From: Cordia subcordata
Taxonomy: Eukaryota > Streptophyta > Magnoliopsida > Boraginales > Cordiaceae
Assembly: GCA_028554755.1 (NCBI GenBank)
Contig: JAPTOF010000014.1
Coordinates: 7,192,001 to 7,256,000 of the forward strand
Direction: 5' to 3'
DNA length: 64,000 nt
Positions 23,501 to 34,896 of the stretch are shown piece after piece; position 1 is the first letter of the stretch; every line of letters starts with the position of its first letter. The notes below the pieces were generated by a model. That model saw nothing but the letters and a program-made list of their open reading frames with translations, did no database searches and had not been told where the DNA came from. Position numbers and translations under genes: made by a program.

Positions 23501-25929
23501 CACCAAACGCCTCTGGTTCTACCAATTTGTTTCTTCTTCTTTAATCAACCACGTCCTCTATTTGCCGCAATAAAGAGACAAAACTAATACCTTTTTGGAT
23601 TTAGATTTTATAAAGAGACCTATAAACATATGTACAACTTCTCCATCCCTGTAAGATTATTGGACTCTTTTCTAATAATAAATATCTATTGCATATAGTG
23701 ATCGAATACTATCATAATTATTCAAACGGGTCTTATTTTATCTTTCAAAAAAAAAAATTTAATGTTCATTTTCAATTATACAACAAAGTAATACTGTATA
23801 GTAAACCAAGTTGTATTATTTTTTTAACCCTCCAACCTCAACTCAATCCAATGTCATCAAACTTGAAGGGAAGTCTCAGCTACTTAAGTTACTCCCTTAA
23901 TTCTAACCAAGTTCCAAGCTAAGTTGCTTTATTTATTTGATTAATTTGAAAAGTCTAATATTTCTTAATCATAAACCAAGATGGATTTAAGGGGGGAAAA
24001 AAGAAGAAGAAGCAATATATGGATGATTTAACATATAACTATCATTTGAAGGATGTAAACTATTATATCTGCTATCGGAGGATTTAATTATATTATTTAT
24101 ACTCAACTGATCTTAGCCATTCATTTGGCCCACTTGTTTGAAACCCAGCTGAATTTTAATGACACCCAGGTAGCTTATTCGTTTTTGTTCCACAATTTGG
24201 CATGTTGGGCCTTAATTAGGTTCTGGATCAGTTTCCTGCAATGGGCTAGCCCTTGAGTGTGGGGTGGGAAACAAACAAAAACAGCAACAGTTTATATACA
24301 TTAAACGAAAGCAACAATCACTAAAACATAAATTTGAGGCAATTTTCGGTGCATTCTTGAAGCATAACTTTTCGACACATGTTCGCAAATCTCAATAACA
24401 GAGCGAGAATTTTTGTCAAGGGGGTCAAAAAAAAAAGTTAAATGTCACAATATACGACAAAATACAAACATCTCCCTGAATGTTTCAACTTATGGTAAAG
24501 AAGAGGATTTTTCTTGCCATGGGAGTTTAAATCACATGGTTAAAAGAGAGAATGACAAACAAAGTTTTAGTAGATGGTTTATAGTAATTATTTTTATTTA
24601 TTTACGTTATTGTTTGTAAAATTTGTTCATGAGTTCTTTAATTGATTTTGCAAGTCTAACATTGTCAAATAAAAAGTACAAGAATATATTTTATTTTATC
24701 TATCTAAAGATCAAATTTTCTCATTTGTTCTGATTAAAACATGAAACGTGAAATTTCATGAGGTCATTTATAGAATTTAAGATGGTTATATATACTTAAT
24801 TAAATGTAGAAAAAATATCTAAAATTAAAAATAATAATAACTATTCATCAAATGCAAAAGGGTCAAATTGATCAACCCTAAACCCCCCCTAAGCCTTTGT
24901 AGTTTTGTCCTTGCTTAACCTTGCCATTTATTTGCAGCCCATTTAACTATCTATTACCAGTGATCAACAGTTAAAATATTTGTACTTCCATTTGTATCTA
25001 AAATACCAATATGAGGCCACCAACTTCTGTATCCTTCCACACCAACATCTGATCATACCAAACACCCTAAACCTTGCGCAACCACATTGATAGATCATTT
25101 CATGTACATTATCAATGTAATTACGCTTGCACGTAACTTTTCAACTTTCATTTCACTATGCATTTGATTCATATATAAACATATATAGAACAGGGAGAAT
25201 AACATGCCGATTGAACTTTTGAGCACATGACAAACACAATATTTGTTTACTTATTATGGCGTGGCGAGCTTTTTGGGTTTTGATTTAAAAGAACCCTTAG
25301 AAAAACATTGTTATTAAAAAAAATATGTTTACTAATTTGAATATGGTTCTAAACTAGTTTGACCAACTTAAATATCAATCTCTTAACACCCTCTTAGTCT
25401 GAAGTAAGATTATATTGGATTGGCTCCAAAACTATAAATTATGTACTGTAAGAACCCGTTTTGATTAAGTTAGATAAAAGCAAGAAATTATTTGTGGACA
25501 AAATGCATAAACTTGAACAAAGGAATAATATCATTTTAGTAGTACTATACATAGCTTTTAGAAATTAATTTTGTTGTTGAATCATTCTTGAAATACAAAA
25601 TATTACCCAATTTTCATAACCCATCATCATACCTGATTGGTGATTTCGGCTGGCCTCCAACCTGACCTTGGTATAGTAGATACTCAATTTCTAGCAAACT
25701 CAAAGTTTATCAAGAATCAAGGATAAATTACACATTTTAAACATTCACCTTAAAATATTAAGTGTTCCCAACTTTATTCTCTTTAGTGGCATTGATGGTC
25801 AAAAACTCTTTGGCCGATAAAATATGTGTCCTAGAGTTATTTGACCTATTTTTTATTTAGCGAGCACTTCTTAGTCATTCATACATATTTAATTTCGACA
25901 AAGCGAATATTAATAACAACGTCAATATA
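20511..25929. other. AT-rich intergenic desert
   Basis: No coding region, known RNA or bounded transposon is supported on either strand. Simple repeats include an AAAT/TA/CA microsatellite at about 22820-22880. Short open frames here are compositional. Confidence 0.6.
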
Positions 25930-27715
25930 CTATTTTAAAAATTTTTAAATTTCTTTGTGTAGTATGTTCTTTAATACACCAAGCACATAAATATTTCGCG
26001 AATTATAAAACTAATTTTTTTTTAAAAAAATATTTTGGCAATGAATTGTTTTTTCTTACCTAGGAGCACTCTCTATCAAGTATTTAAGTTTGTTTCACAC
26101 TTAGATTTCGAAGCCCGTTGGTCCAAGACTGGCACTCGTGCACATCGCAGTTTAACATCCCACCTGATCATGGGGCCTCAAACGAGAAAGGTAATCACTC
26201 CAGTCCAGGTTAATCCTTTTATAAAGTTTGTTTCACACTCGCACTACATAAAAATATACTTTTATGAGCAGAAGCCCTTCCCCTGGGTCCCAATCCAATC
26301 CATTTTCAACCCCATAATCTTCTTCGGCTGACCAAACAAGAAAAAAAAGGTGATAAAAATCGCAGCTACATTTTCCTCATTCTTACTCATCTTATGTTAT
26401 CTTCATCAATTCTCCATTATTGTATATCAATTTATCGTTTAAGTTACACACTAGGGTTTATCAGTAGATTTCTATTAGATTTCAAAAAGCTATGTGGAAA
26501 ACTTGTTGTAGATGCCTACATGATTGTCGATGGTGCAATTATATGTATTTGATTCGTCTGTGTCGGTTGTTTTCTGGGGTTTGCCTATGGTTTTGAGTAG
26601 TCTTAATATTTTTTCCGATCTGTGGAGTAAAATGTGAAAATTATTGAGATTTCTCTCGCTTTGGTGAAAAAGCTTTCTTTAAGAAAAGTTTGTTGAGCAT
26701 CAAAATTGAATATTGCTTCAGTATGTTTTGACATCTGGTTTAAAATTATTCATGGTAATCACTCTTTTTTTTTTCTTTTTTGGGCTTTTTTTATACAGTG
26801 ATGTTTGGTCAAAATGCTATATGTAGCTTTAGTCGAGTTATTGTTGTTCGATTATTGTGTGAATGGACACTTCCATTAGGATTCAGTGTTTGACCAACAA
26901 ATAGGTGGATGAAAATGGTGTTTGACCATCTGTCTCCCATTTTATGAACTAGGTGTTGGTTGCTCTGGAAATACTTGCAAGCTAGCGTTGCGATGATTTG
27001 TAAGTGGGATTAAATGATTGATGCATTGTTCTTTACAGTGAAGGTTATCTCACTTCATTCGCTTCTTGGGAGATCTTCCTGACTCTTATCTTCACCGTGG
27101 TTGTTTAATTGTTACTTGAACTGGTTTTATGAATAGTGATTATCTTTTGTGTCGGTCACCATCATTAATTTGAAATAGATTTTCTTTTTTCTTTTATGTG
27201 TTTAGGATTTACTGGGAGTGATGGTGAACAAAATGGCAACAACTTCAAACGAAGGCCTACCAAGTTTCGCAGTTGGTTGCTAAGCATGGTGGTTCCTACT
27301 ACAAGCAATTGTTAGAGGAGAAAAAGCAGTACATTCAAGAGCCACCTACTGTTGAGAAATGCAATGAGTTGGCTGACCAGCTATTTTACACATGTCTTGC
27401 AAGGTGATTCTCTTGAATGCTAGTAACTTGGCCTATAATCTTCTCGGAATTCTTGTTTTAGGTTGGGATTTAACATTCTTATATTTACGAACAAGTTGCC
27501 ATAAAATTGGATTTTTAGTGGTAGTGTTCCGTAGTTACCCTTTGTGTTTGTCATATCTGAATAGCATCGTCGTGCATGTAGTGGTTTTACCAGATAATGA
27601 CTGACAAATTATTAGATTCTAAGGGTAAATTATCTTCTTCGGTTGGATATGAACATGTGCGGTAGTGATGTCTACAACTGACCAGAGGGATAGTGATATT
27701 GTTACCAATTTAAAC
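25930..27715 (+). pseudogene. Partial duplicate of the ATP synthase subunit g gene (head only)
   Basis: This tract parallels the real gene's 33610-35400. It contains the upstream flank, the 5' leader exon (donor at about 26350), the first intron, the first coding exon (27206-27403) and about 310 bp of the next intron. The coding exon still spells the family sequence (KHGGSYYKQLLE, QYIQEPPTVEKCNEL), but a 1-bp insertion after the ATG at 27221 shifts the frame, and the start frame meets TAA within about 20 codons. No second coding exon follows; instead the sequence switches at about 27716 to an unrelated ARM-repeat pseudogene. Confidence 0.85.
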
Positions 27716-27779
27716 TGTAAATTAAGACGCGTTACTACACTATGTTGGAGAAGGCTCTTGGAGATAATGAGATATTAAT

Positions 27780-29053
27780 ATGCCATCAGAATTGGACGGG
27801 AAGACTGAAAACTCCAGTAACGGTAGCCTTTTGAAGCCTCAGGTTGAGCATGCAGGTCAAAATCCTGCAGACTTGCAGAGAGAAACGCCTGCCTTATTTG
27901 TTAAATCTCCAGCAAATGGAGATGGGGGAGCATATAATGGGGGAGACGTGGGACATTCAGAAGCAGAATACATAGAATTCGAGAATCTGAATGATGTAGA
28001 AGATGTGGACCTTACCCTGAAGGCAGGAACTTTTTCTTCCCATTAAATTTGTTTTCTTGCCCTATTTTCATTTTGTTCAATAATGTTTTTTGGAATGGTT
28101 CTGCTCCCTTCAATGGCATTACATTGAGTAATTTTGCTTGCCATTTGATTTGATGGACGGCAGGATAGGGGACGTATGATCCCCCTAATTGTGGAGACCC
28201 TCAAGAATCCAAGTGCTGTTTGTAAGACTGCACTTAGGACATCTTCTAACATTTTCAAAGCTTATGGTGATGACATTATAGATTCAATGGATCCACTGGT
28301 AAATGTCGTCTTTGAAACTCAGCTGCTGCTTCTATGTGCCTCTTTTTATTTCCTTTAGAATAAAGTTTCTTTTGCCTCTTAATCGTGTTAATGTCCTTGC
28401 TTTTGCTTGCACAAATTCTTCTAAAGATAAACAATTTGTCCGTGAGGCAGCAGAGAAAGCTTTTATGGCTGTGACTACATGGGTTTCGCCTGTTCCGTTA
28501 TCGCCCAAGCTACAGCCCTATCTTGAAAACAAGGAACCCAAGGATTCATGCAGAAGCTTCTATTTGCTGTGGCTGCAGTGTGCCATGACTAGTAAGAATT
28601 CTATGCTGACTACTATGTATCATCAGTTGTATTTCATAAGACGCCTATGCATATGTATCTTTTGTCGTTTCTGATGCTATCCAATTAATGCCAATAAGTA
28701 GTTTTCGTTTGTTGGCTTCCATTAACACTTGTGCTAATATACTCTATCTTTTCTTGCGTTACGCAGAGTTAATGGAATCAGAGTAGCTTATGGAATTGAC
28801 AAATGAATCCAAATTGATGCATTCAAGCTAAGTGACCAGCTTCCGGAGTCTAGGGAGGCAGCTTGCATTCTTGTTGTCCGAGCTGCAAAATTGTATAGGA
28901 GAAATTCCACCTCTCGAAATCAACTAAAGTACCTGAGGATACAGAGACTACTTCTTGGAAGCACTTCTGCCAATCAAAGCTTCCACCTCTAAGTGCAGAT
29001 GCCGTCTCCATGTGAAGAATATCGCTATAGAAGGTTTTGTGATGGGTTCCTAG
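27780..29053 (+). pseudogene. Broken ARM/TOG-repeat superfamily gene
   Basis: The pieces resemble a plant ARM-repeat (TOG/CLASP-like) protein of unknown role. An acidic N-terminal exon runs from the ATG at 27780 (EYIEFENLNDVEDVDLTLK). An ARM exon lies at 28164-28298 (LIVETLKNPSAVCKTALRTS, YGDDIIDSMDPL) with good splice borders. A third exon near 28425-28570 has KDKQFVREAAEKAF and TTWVSPVPL. A last exon from about 28768 has YGIDK and LSDQLPESREAA, and ends with a normal C-terminus at 29053. Lesions: an expected internal ARM segment after DLTLK is missing, a frameshift lies near 28540, an in-frame TGA lies at about 28803, and another frameshift lies near 29015. The function is lost or reduced to a transcript. 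Confidence 0.75.
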
Positions 29054-29342
29054 TATTCACTTCATTCATGATCATGGGTAAATTTGTGCTTGCTGAGCAC
29101 TCTTTTCATAATTCCTCCTTATATTGGTTCAGTTCTTGGTTTTACACCTGTATATATATACCAACCTGAGTATGATGAGATTGGAAAGGCGGTGAGTTTA
29201 TAACCATGTAATGGCTTTTAACGTATGTGTTTGCCAAATCTTGTTAGTTACAGTTAAACCCCCTTTTTGTGTGCTAGGTATGCTGCTGCACCTGTGACTG
29301 TAGTTTCTATATTGTTCCGTTTCATTTGTGGTTTATTTCCAT

Positions 29343-29353
29343 TCCCACATCGG
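29343..29353 (+). promoter_or_regulatory. Upstream sequence element (USE) of plant snRNA type
   Basis: TCCCACATCG is present. This is the core of the RTCCCACATCG upstream element of plant Pol II/III snRNA-type promoters; the R position is T here. It lies 26 bp upstream of a TATAAAA box at 29379-29385. In plants the short spacing is the one known for Pol III genes such as U6. Confidence 0.55.
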
Positions 29354-29378
29354 ATTGACCAAAAAATAAAAGATTGTT

Positions 29379-29385
29379 TATAAAA
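29379..29385 (+). promoter_or_regulatory. TATA box of the candidate Pol III unit
   Basis: TATAAAA lies 26 bp after the USE core. Plant snRNA-type initiation is normally a little over 20 bp downstream, which would place the start near 29408. Confidence 0.5.
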
Positions 29386-29407
29386 CTTTGAGTTGATTCT
29401 GTGAATT

Positions 29408-29600
29408 GCACCCAATAATCATAGGGCAAGTTGTCGATAGAGCCAGAAGGGCGAAGGGCCTCATGTCGTAAATGAAAATTAGCCCAAAAAAAATTGTCTT
29501 TGCGAGACATGGGCGTCATCGATAATAATCGAGCTCACGAGTGAGCCCGAAGTCCCAACTGGTTCCTAGCCCGGCCGAGTGGTGCCGGCTCCTTATTTTT
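29408..29600 (+). ncRNA. Candidate Pol III structured non-coding RNA
   Basis: About 190 nt lie between a USE/TATA promoter and a run of ten T (29596-29605) that would terminate Pol III. The stretch is GC-richer than its surroundings and has clear helices. CATGTC (29462-29467) pairs with GACATG (29506-29511), extended by GTAAA (29468-29472) with TTTGC (29499-29503). CGAT and ATCG pair around 29520-29531. GCTCA (29533-29537) and TGAGC (29542-29546) close a CGAG tetraloop. CCGGC (29571-29575) pairs with GCCGG (29584-29588) just before the terminator. It does not match U1-U6, 7SL or U3 as I know them. Start and end are inferred, and it may be one copy of a dispersed USE-driven family. Confidence 0.45.
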
Positions 29601-29605
29601 TTTTT
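29596..29605 (+). terminator. T10 Pol III-type terminator
   Basis: A run of ten T directly follows the last GC hairpin of the candidate ncRNA. Four or more T is sufficient for Pol III termination. Confidence 0.45.
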
Positions 29606-30869
29606 CCTTTAATTTTATATTTTCCCTCTGTTTTCTTTGTTGGGTTTTCCTGTCCCACCTTTGTCAAAAATAAAAAATAAAAAATGAACAAATAAGATTT
29701 GAAAATTCGCATAAATATTTTTGCATTCGCGTATCACAAGATTTAGAATGTATATATATATTTTTTAAAGCATTTATTATCGAAACTTTTTCTTACAACA
29801 GTAGCTGAAACTTGGCATGTGAACAAATTTCGATTTTACTAGTAATATTTTTTGTTCCTAATATTTGTATATATATATGTACTAGTATTTCACTTGTGCG
29901 ATGAGCAGGTTGTAACATTAATTTGATAGTATCAAATTTAAAGTTATTAATTTAAATTATACAAAATATTAATTTAAATTATCTGACTTGTCGCAAATGA
30001 AATCTACAATGCGTTCTTAATCTAAATAAAATTCCTTTTCACGCTACTCCCCTTGCACCTCAACTCTTTAGATATTAAAATGACTGGAATAAAAGATAAA
30101 CATAATTGGATATAATAAATTTCTTCTAAATTATTAAATTTTAATTTCACATATTTGGAAAAGGGATAATCCTGTCAAAAGATTCCAAAATCATTTTTTA
30201 TTTTATTAGACTCGAAATATTTAAATCATACTAATATCAACGTCTAATATGTAGTAACTTGTGTAATTTTTATTTTAACCACTTATTTAAATAAAAGAAA
30301 GGTATTGACAAAAGATTTATGACCCCAAAATTTGAAAATTTTTGACCAAAAGAAAAACAAAATGTGATAAAGTTTGCTTGAGAAGATTGAGTGGTAATAG
30401 TTTCTTTTTGAATTCTAGACATGCACATTCCAGTCACCTCAGAGAATCGTATTACTTTTCTTGTACTTTTGAGATTGAACGAAAACTTGAACGTAACTCG
30501 TGTAGATTCAAGACTGGAATTAAAAATCTCAATATAATTTATGTACTTTCAAGATTGAACTCAATAATTCAATCTATATATGAATGATAGCTTAAGTTTT
30601 TCGAAGACACGGTTGATTTACATGTTACCAGGACAAGGTTAGCAAAAGCAGTAGTTTAAAAGATCAACTTATATGTTTGTGTGTAAGACTTGAATAGAAA
30701 AGTTAAAGAATTTGGCGTGTCGTTGAGAGGACCTCTCGACGAATAAAGTTTCAGCTGCTGTGGTTAATTCACCCGAAAATGTTAGCCTAAAATTTATTGT
30801 TTGACAAAAAAAAAAAAAGAAAGAAAGAAAGAAAGAAAGAAAGAAAAAATCTCAGATAGAAGTGGTGTA
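29606..30869. other. AT-rich intergenic region
   Basis: No gene is supported. An AAAG microsatellite lies at about 30814-30846, next to the long-TIR element. Confidence 0.6.
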
Positions 30870-31731
30870 GGATATTTTTTTAAATACCCTACTTTTTGAA
30901 ATCCGATAAAAAGTCATTTAGTTTCAAACGCGTTTTTAAATCTACTCTTTTTGGTTTTTGAAAAAATGAATTCAGTGATGTATTTCAAATACCAAAATTT
31001 GAGTACTGTTTTAAATTTTAAATTTACTGCAACAAAAGTACCTCAAAAAAGTGGCTGATATTTCAAATACCAAAAACAATATTTGAAATACTGAACGGGA
31101 CTTTATTCACCGATTTCGTGTTTCATTTATCAAAAGTGAAAAGCAGCTACAACGAAGTTGGCATAGTGAACCTTAGCATCTTTGAGCAAAAAAAAAAAAC
31201 TTTAGCATCACATGTCCAACAAAGAAATCCATTATCAGAGGAACAATACGCAACAGCTTCCCCATTACATTCATACACTCATATTCTTTTTTTTACAGAC
31301 CCCATTTTTCGTTTTCCTTTGTCTTTGGTTTTTTTAGTTATTTTTTATGCACTTTGCAAAGGAATGAAAGAGGTGGAAGAGAGTCAAACCCATCAAGGGT
31401 GTAAGCACCCGAAGAAGGGGAATGAGCAGATGAAGAAGAAGATGGAGATGTCAGGTGGAGGAGCAACAGTGATGGAATCGGTATTTCTTCTTTTTTTTTT
31501 ATTTGGTCAAAGTGGAAACGGTATTTCAAATTCCAATTTGACCACCTTTTTTGAAGCATTTTTGTTGCGGTAAATTTAAAATTTAAAAAAGCATTCAAAT
31601 TTCAGTATTTTCGGTATTTAAATCAAGTATTCGTTTTTTCAAAAACCGAAAAGAATATATTTGAAAACGTGTTTAAAACTAGGGTATTTTTATAAAAATT
31701 TCAAAAAATAGGGTATTCATAAAAAAAATCC
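30870..31731. mobile_element. Long terminal-inverted-repeat element (MULE-like, non-autonomous)
   Basis: The 862-bp element begins GGATATTTTTTTAAATACCC and ends with the inverted counterpart. The inverted similarity continues for about 180-200 bp on each side (for example 'tttgaaatatcaggttt..'-type segments, the pair TTTGGTTTTTGAAAAAA, and TAAATTTACTGCAACAAAA against its complement at about 31560-31580). TIRs of this length are typical of Mutator-like elements or foldbacks. No 9-bp TSD was found. The interior has no recognisable coding sequence. Its ends resemble the start of the element at 61036. Confidence 0.6.
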
Positions 31732-32492
31732 TGAATAACTCTAACGTTCACTCACAGACAAGTCATGGCGTGGTCTAAATGTGATTTTTAGTTTTGAGAT
31801 TTAGATGAGGTGACAATGCATTGGGTATTCGAGGAAATATTACCAACAGGAGATGAGTATTGTGTGGGGAGAAAGAAATGGAGAGGGAGATGAATAAATG
31901 GGGGAGTGCAGTTAGGCTATTAATATCTTTTTTTCTCGTAAATGTTAATATCGTGAAGAGAGATGAGGTGACAATGTATTGGGTGGATGTTTCTTGAATT
32001 ACAATTATAATTAAAAAATAAATAAAATCTTAAAATATAACAATTAAAAAATAAAATTATAATTTTGAATTTAATAAAAATAAAATAAAATATAATAAAA
32101 ATAACTAAATTAGTTTAATAATAAATGGTTTACTTGTTTACTAATTTTTATTTTTAATTTAATAATAATTTATTTATTTTCATATTATTTAATAAATTTT
32201 AATTTTTAAGAAGTTACAACTATAATATTTTTAGAAATTATTCAAAAGTTAATTTATCATTAAAATAAGAAAGCACATCATATAGAATAAATAAAAGTTT
32301 ATTATTATAATCTTCAAAAGGACCTTTAAATAATTTTGACAACCAAATTGTTATTTTCAAATATAAAACCAAACATACTCTCATTTAATAAAAATCTAAT
32401 TTATATAAAAACTACCAAACATAATTCTATTTTCACGAGAAGTTTTTTTAATCAAAAGTTTGTCTTTAAAGGACCTTTCTAGAACAATATAA

Positions 32493-32526
<34 letters not shown>

Positions 32527-33610
32527 TTATGTTTTAGCTTTGCCACATGTCGTCAAGACATTTCATTTTTCTACGCCTAAAAAGTTTTCTGCCCATAACA
32601 TATCTTTGGTCAACTAATAAATATAATTTTCAAAATAAATCTATATCTATATATTTATATCTTCATCTATATCATTTATATTTTTCCCCTAAAATTATTA
32701 AACTTTACAAAAATATAAAAGTTGTATTTAACGTTAGAACTTTAATATGACAAAATATATTTATGTTTTATCTCTTACATTAATTGTTAAATTTAACTCT
32801 CAACAATTATAAAAATATTTATTTCTCCGTGTATCATACGAGTATTAGTATATTATATAAATATTATGACAATTGTCAAAAATACTTTTTAATTTTAAAA
32901 TTATTATATAATTTTTAATTTATATCATATTATATAAATATCAAAATTCATAAACCTCACTGACAGGCACACTAGTACATTATAGAGTGGTGTTTTTGCC
33001 TTTCTAATTCATGTCATGTCTTCTTTTCCCTTCGCGAAATATTTTAGTCATCAATATTAATATCTATACATACACACACATATATATCCAATGTCCATAC
33101 CCATATATGCTTATCTTTCATGCTATATATGCTAATTCTATCCATTTTTTTCAAAGAAAGTTAAACTCTAATAAAATATTGTTGGTCTAGTATCTTTTTT
33201 CAGTCTAGATCATTATTTGATTTTATTTTTTTAGTTTGAATAGTTTATTTAATTATTGTAGATCTCTTATAAAAAATATGGTATCAGATACTTGCCCAGC
33301 AAAAAAAAAATGGTATTAGAACCTTATCAAAAGTAAAATTTTATAAAATAATAATTATTTATGTTTTATTGGCACATAGAACATAAGAATTAATCATATA
33401 AAAACACATTATATACATTTCTTTGTGTGTTGCACGGGTTTTGTTCTAGTTTTCAAATTGAAGGCCAAGCTACCATTTAGTCATTTGATTTTGTGTGTTG
33501 CATGGGTTTTGTTCTAGTTTTCAAATTGAAAGCCAAGATAGCCTTTAGTCATTTGATCACATTTGGTTCAAACAAAGGGTTAATGCTAACAACCTTATTA
33601 ATTGGTATAC
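31732..33610. other. AT-rich intergenic region with tandem duplication
   Basis: No gene is supported. The phrase 'gatgaggtgacaatg.attggg' occurs twice (about 31804 and 31966). A 68-bp tandem duplication lies at 33423-33490 and 33491-33558. Confidence 0.55.
33423..33558. repeat. 68-bp tandem duplication
   Basis: Two adjacent copies of a 68-bp unit starting TTGTGTGTTGCA(C/T)GGG differ at only a few bases. They lie in the upstream flank of the ATP synthase g gene. Confidence 0.85.
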
Positions 33611-33728
33611 TATTTAAAAAAAATTAAATTTTTGTGCCTAATATTTTTTTAAATATACCAACTAAGCACATATATATTTCGAGAATCACAAAAACCATTT
33701 TTTTTTATAATTTTGGTAGTGAGTTATT

Positions 33729-33743
33729 TATCTATCTATCTAC

Positions 33744-33812
<69 letters not shown>
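33729..33812. repeat. TATC/TA compound microsatellite
   Basis: A (CTAT)n tract passes into (TA)n immediately upstream of the 5' leader of ATP synthase g. It is absent from the duplicate copy at 26.0 kb, so it expanded after that duplication or was lost there. Confidence 0.9.
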
Positions 33813-33814
<2 letters not shown>

Positions 33815-33829
33815 TGAAAATGAATACTT

Positions 33830-34880
33830 GTGGCACCTACCAGTACTCTATTTCTCAGTTTCACACTCACGACACACACTAAAAAAACAAAGAGCATACT
33901 TTTATTACTGGCAGCGAGAGAAGCAAAAGCCTCGTTCCCTCGGCCCCCAATCCCAATCCATTTTCAACCCCAAAAGCTTCTTCAGCTCACCAAACAAAAA
34001 TAAGGTAATAAAAATCGCAGCTACATTTTCCTCATTTTTACTCCTTTTATATTATCAAGTCTCCATTATTCTATATCAATTTATCATTTCAATTACACAT
34101 AGGGTTTATCAATGAATTTCTCTTAGATCTCAAAAAGCTACGTAGAAAAGCTTGTCTATTTACCTACGTGATTGTAGATGATTCCAATTATGTGTATTTG
34201 ATTCGTCTGTGTCCGTGATTTTCTGGGGTTTGCCTATGATTTTTAGTAGTGTTATTTTTTTTTTTTTTTGATCCGTGAAGTGAAATGTGAAAATTATTGA
34301 GATTTTTCTAGCTTTGGTGAAAAGCTTTCTTTTAGAAAAAGTTATTAAGCTTCAAAACTGAATGTTGCTTCAGTATGTTTGTACATTTTAATTAAAATTA
34401 CTCATGGTAATCACTCTTTTTTCTTTTTGGGTTTTTTCTTAACAGTGATGTTTGGTCTATATATATATATATAAATTCGAATTATTGTTATTCAGTTATA
34501 GTGTGAATGGTCACTTCCATTCGGAATCAGTGTTTGACCAACAAATAGATGGATGAAAATGGTGTTAGACTATGTGTCTCCCTGTTTCTGAATTAGGTTG
34601 GTTGCTCTGTACATGCTTCCAAGCTAGCATTGTGAGGATTTGTAAGTGGGCTTGAATGATTGATGCATTGTTGTCTATGGTGAAGGTTATCTTACTTTAT
34701 TTGTTTCTTGGGAGATCTTCCTTATTCTTATGAGCATCATGGTTGTTTAATTGTTATTTGAACTGATTTTCTGAATAGTGATTATCTTTTGTGTTGGTCA
34801 CCATTATTATTTGAAATTGATTTTCTTTTTCTTTTATATACATGTTGGTGACTTTGTTTTGTTTCATGTGGTGTGTTTAG
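33830..34880 (+). other. ATP synthase g 5' leader exon and first intron
   Basis: A non-coding exon is inferred up to 34004, followed by GTAATA, with the matching acceptor TTTAG at 34876-34880 directly before the exon that holds the ATG. The same arrangement is conserved in the pseudo-copy (donor at about 26350, acceptor 27205), which supports the splice sites. The 5' end of the transcript is not visible. Confidence 0.6.
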
Positions 34881-34896
34881 GATTTACTGGGAGTTA

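Noticed and set aside
31118..31573. 151-codon frame within the long-TIR element
   Set aside because: It has low-complexity Lys/Glu and Phe/Leu runs produced by A- and T-tracts, with no family resemblance.
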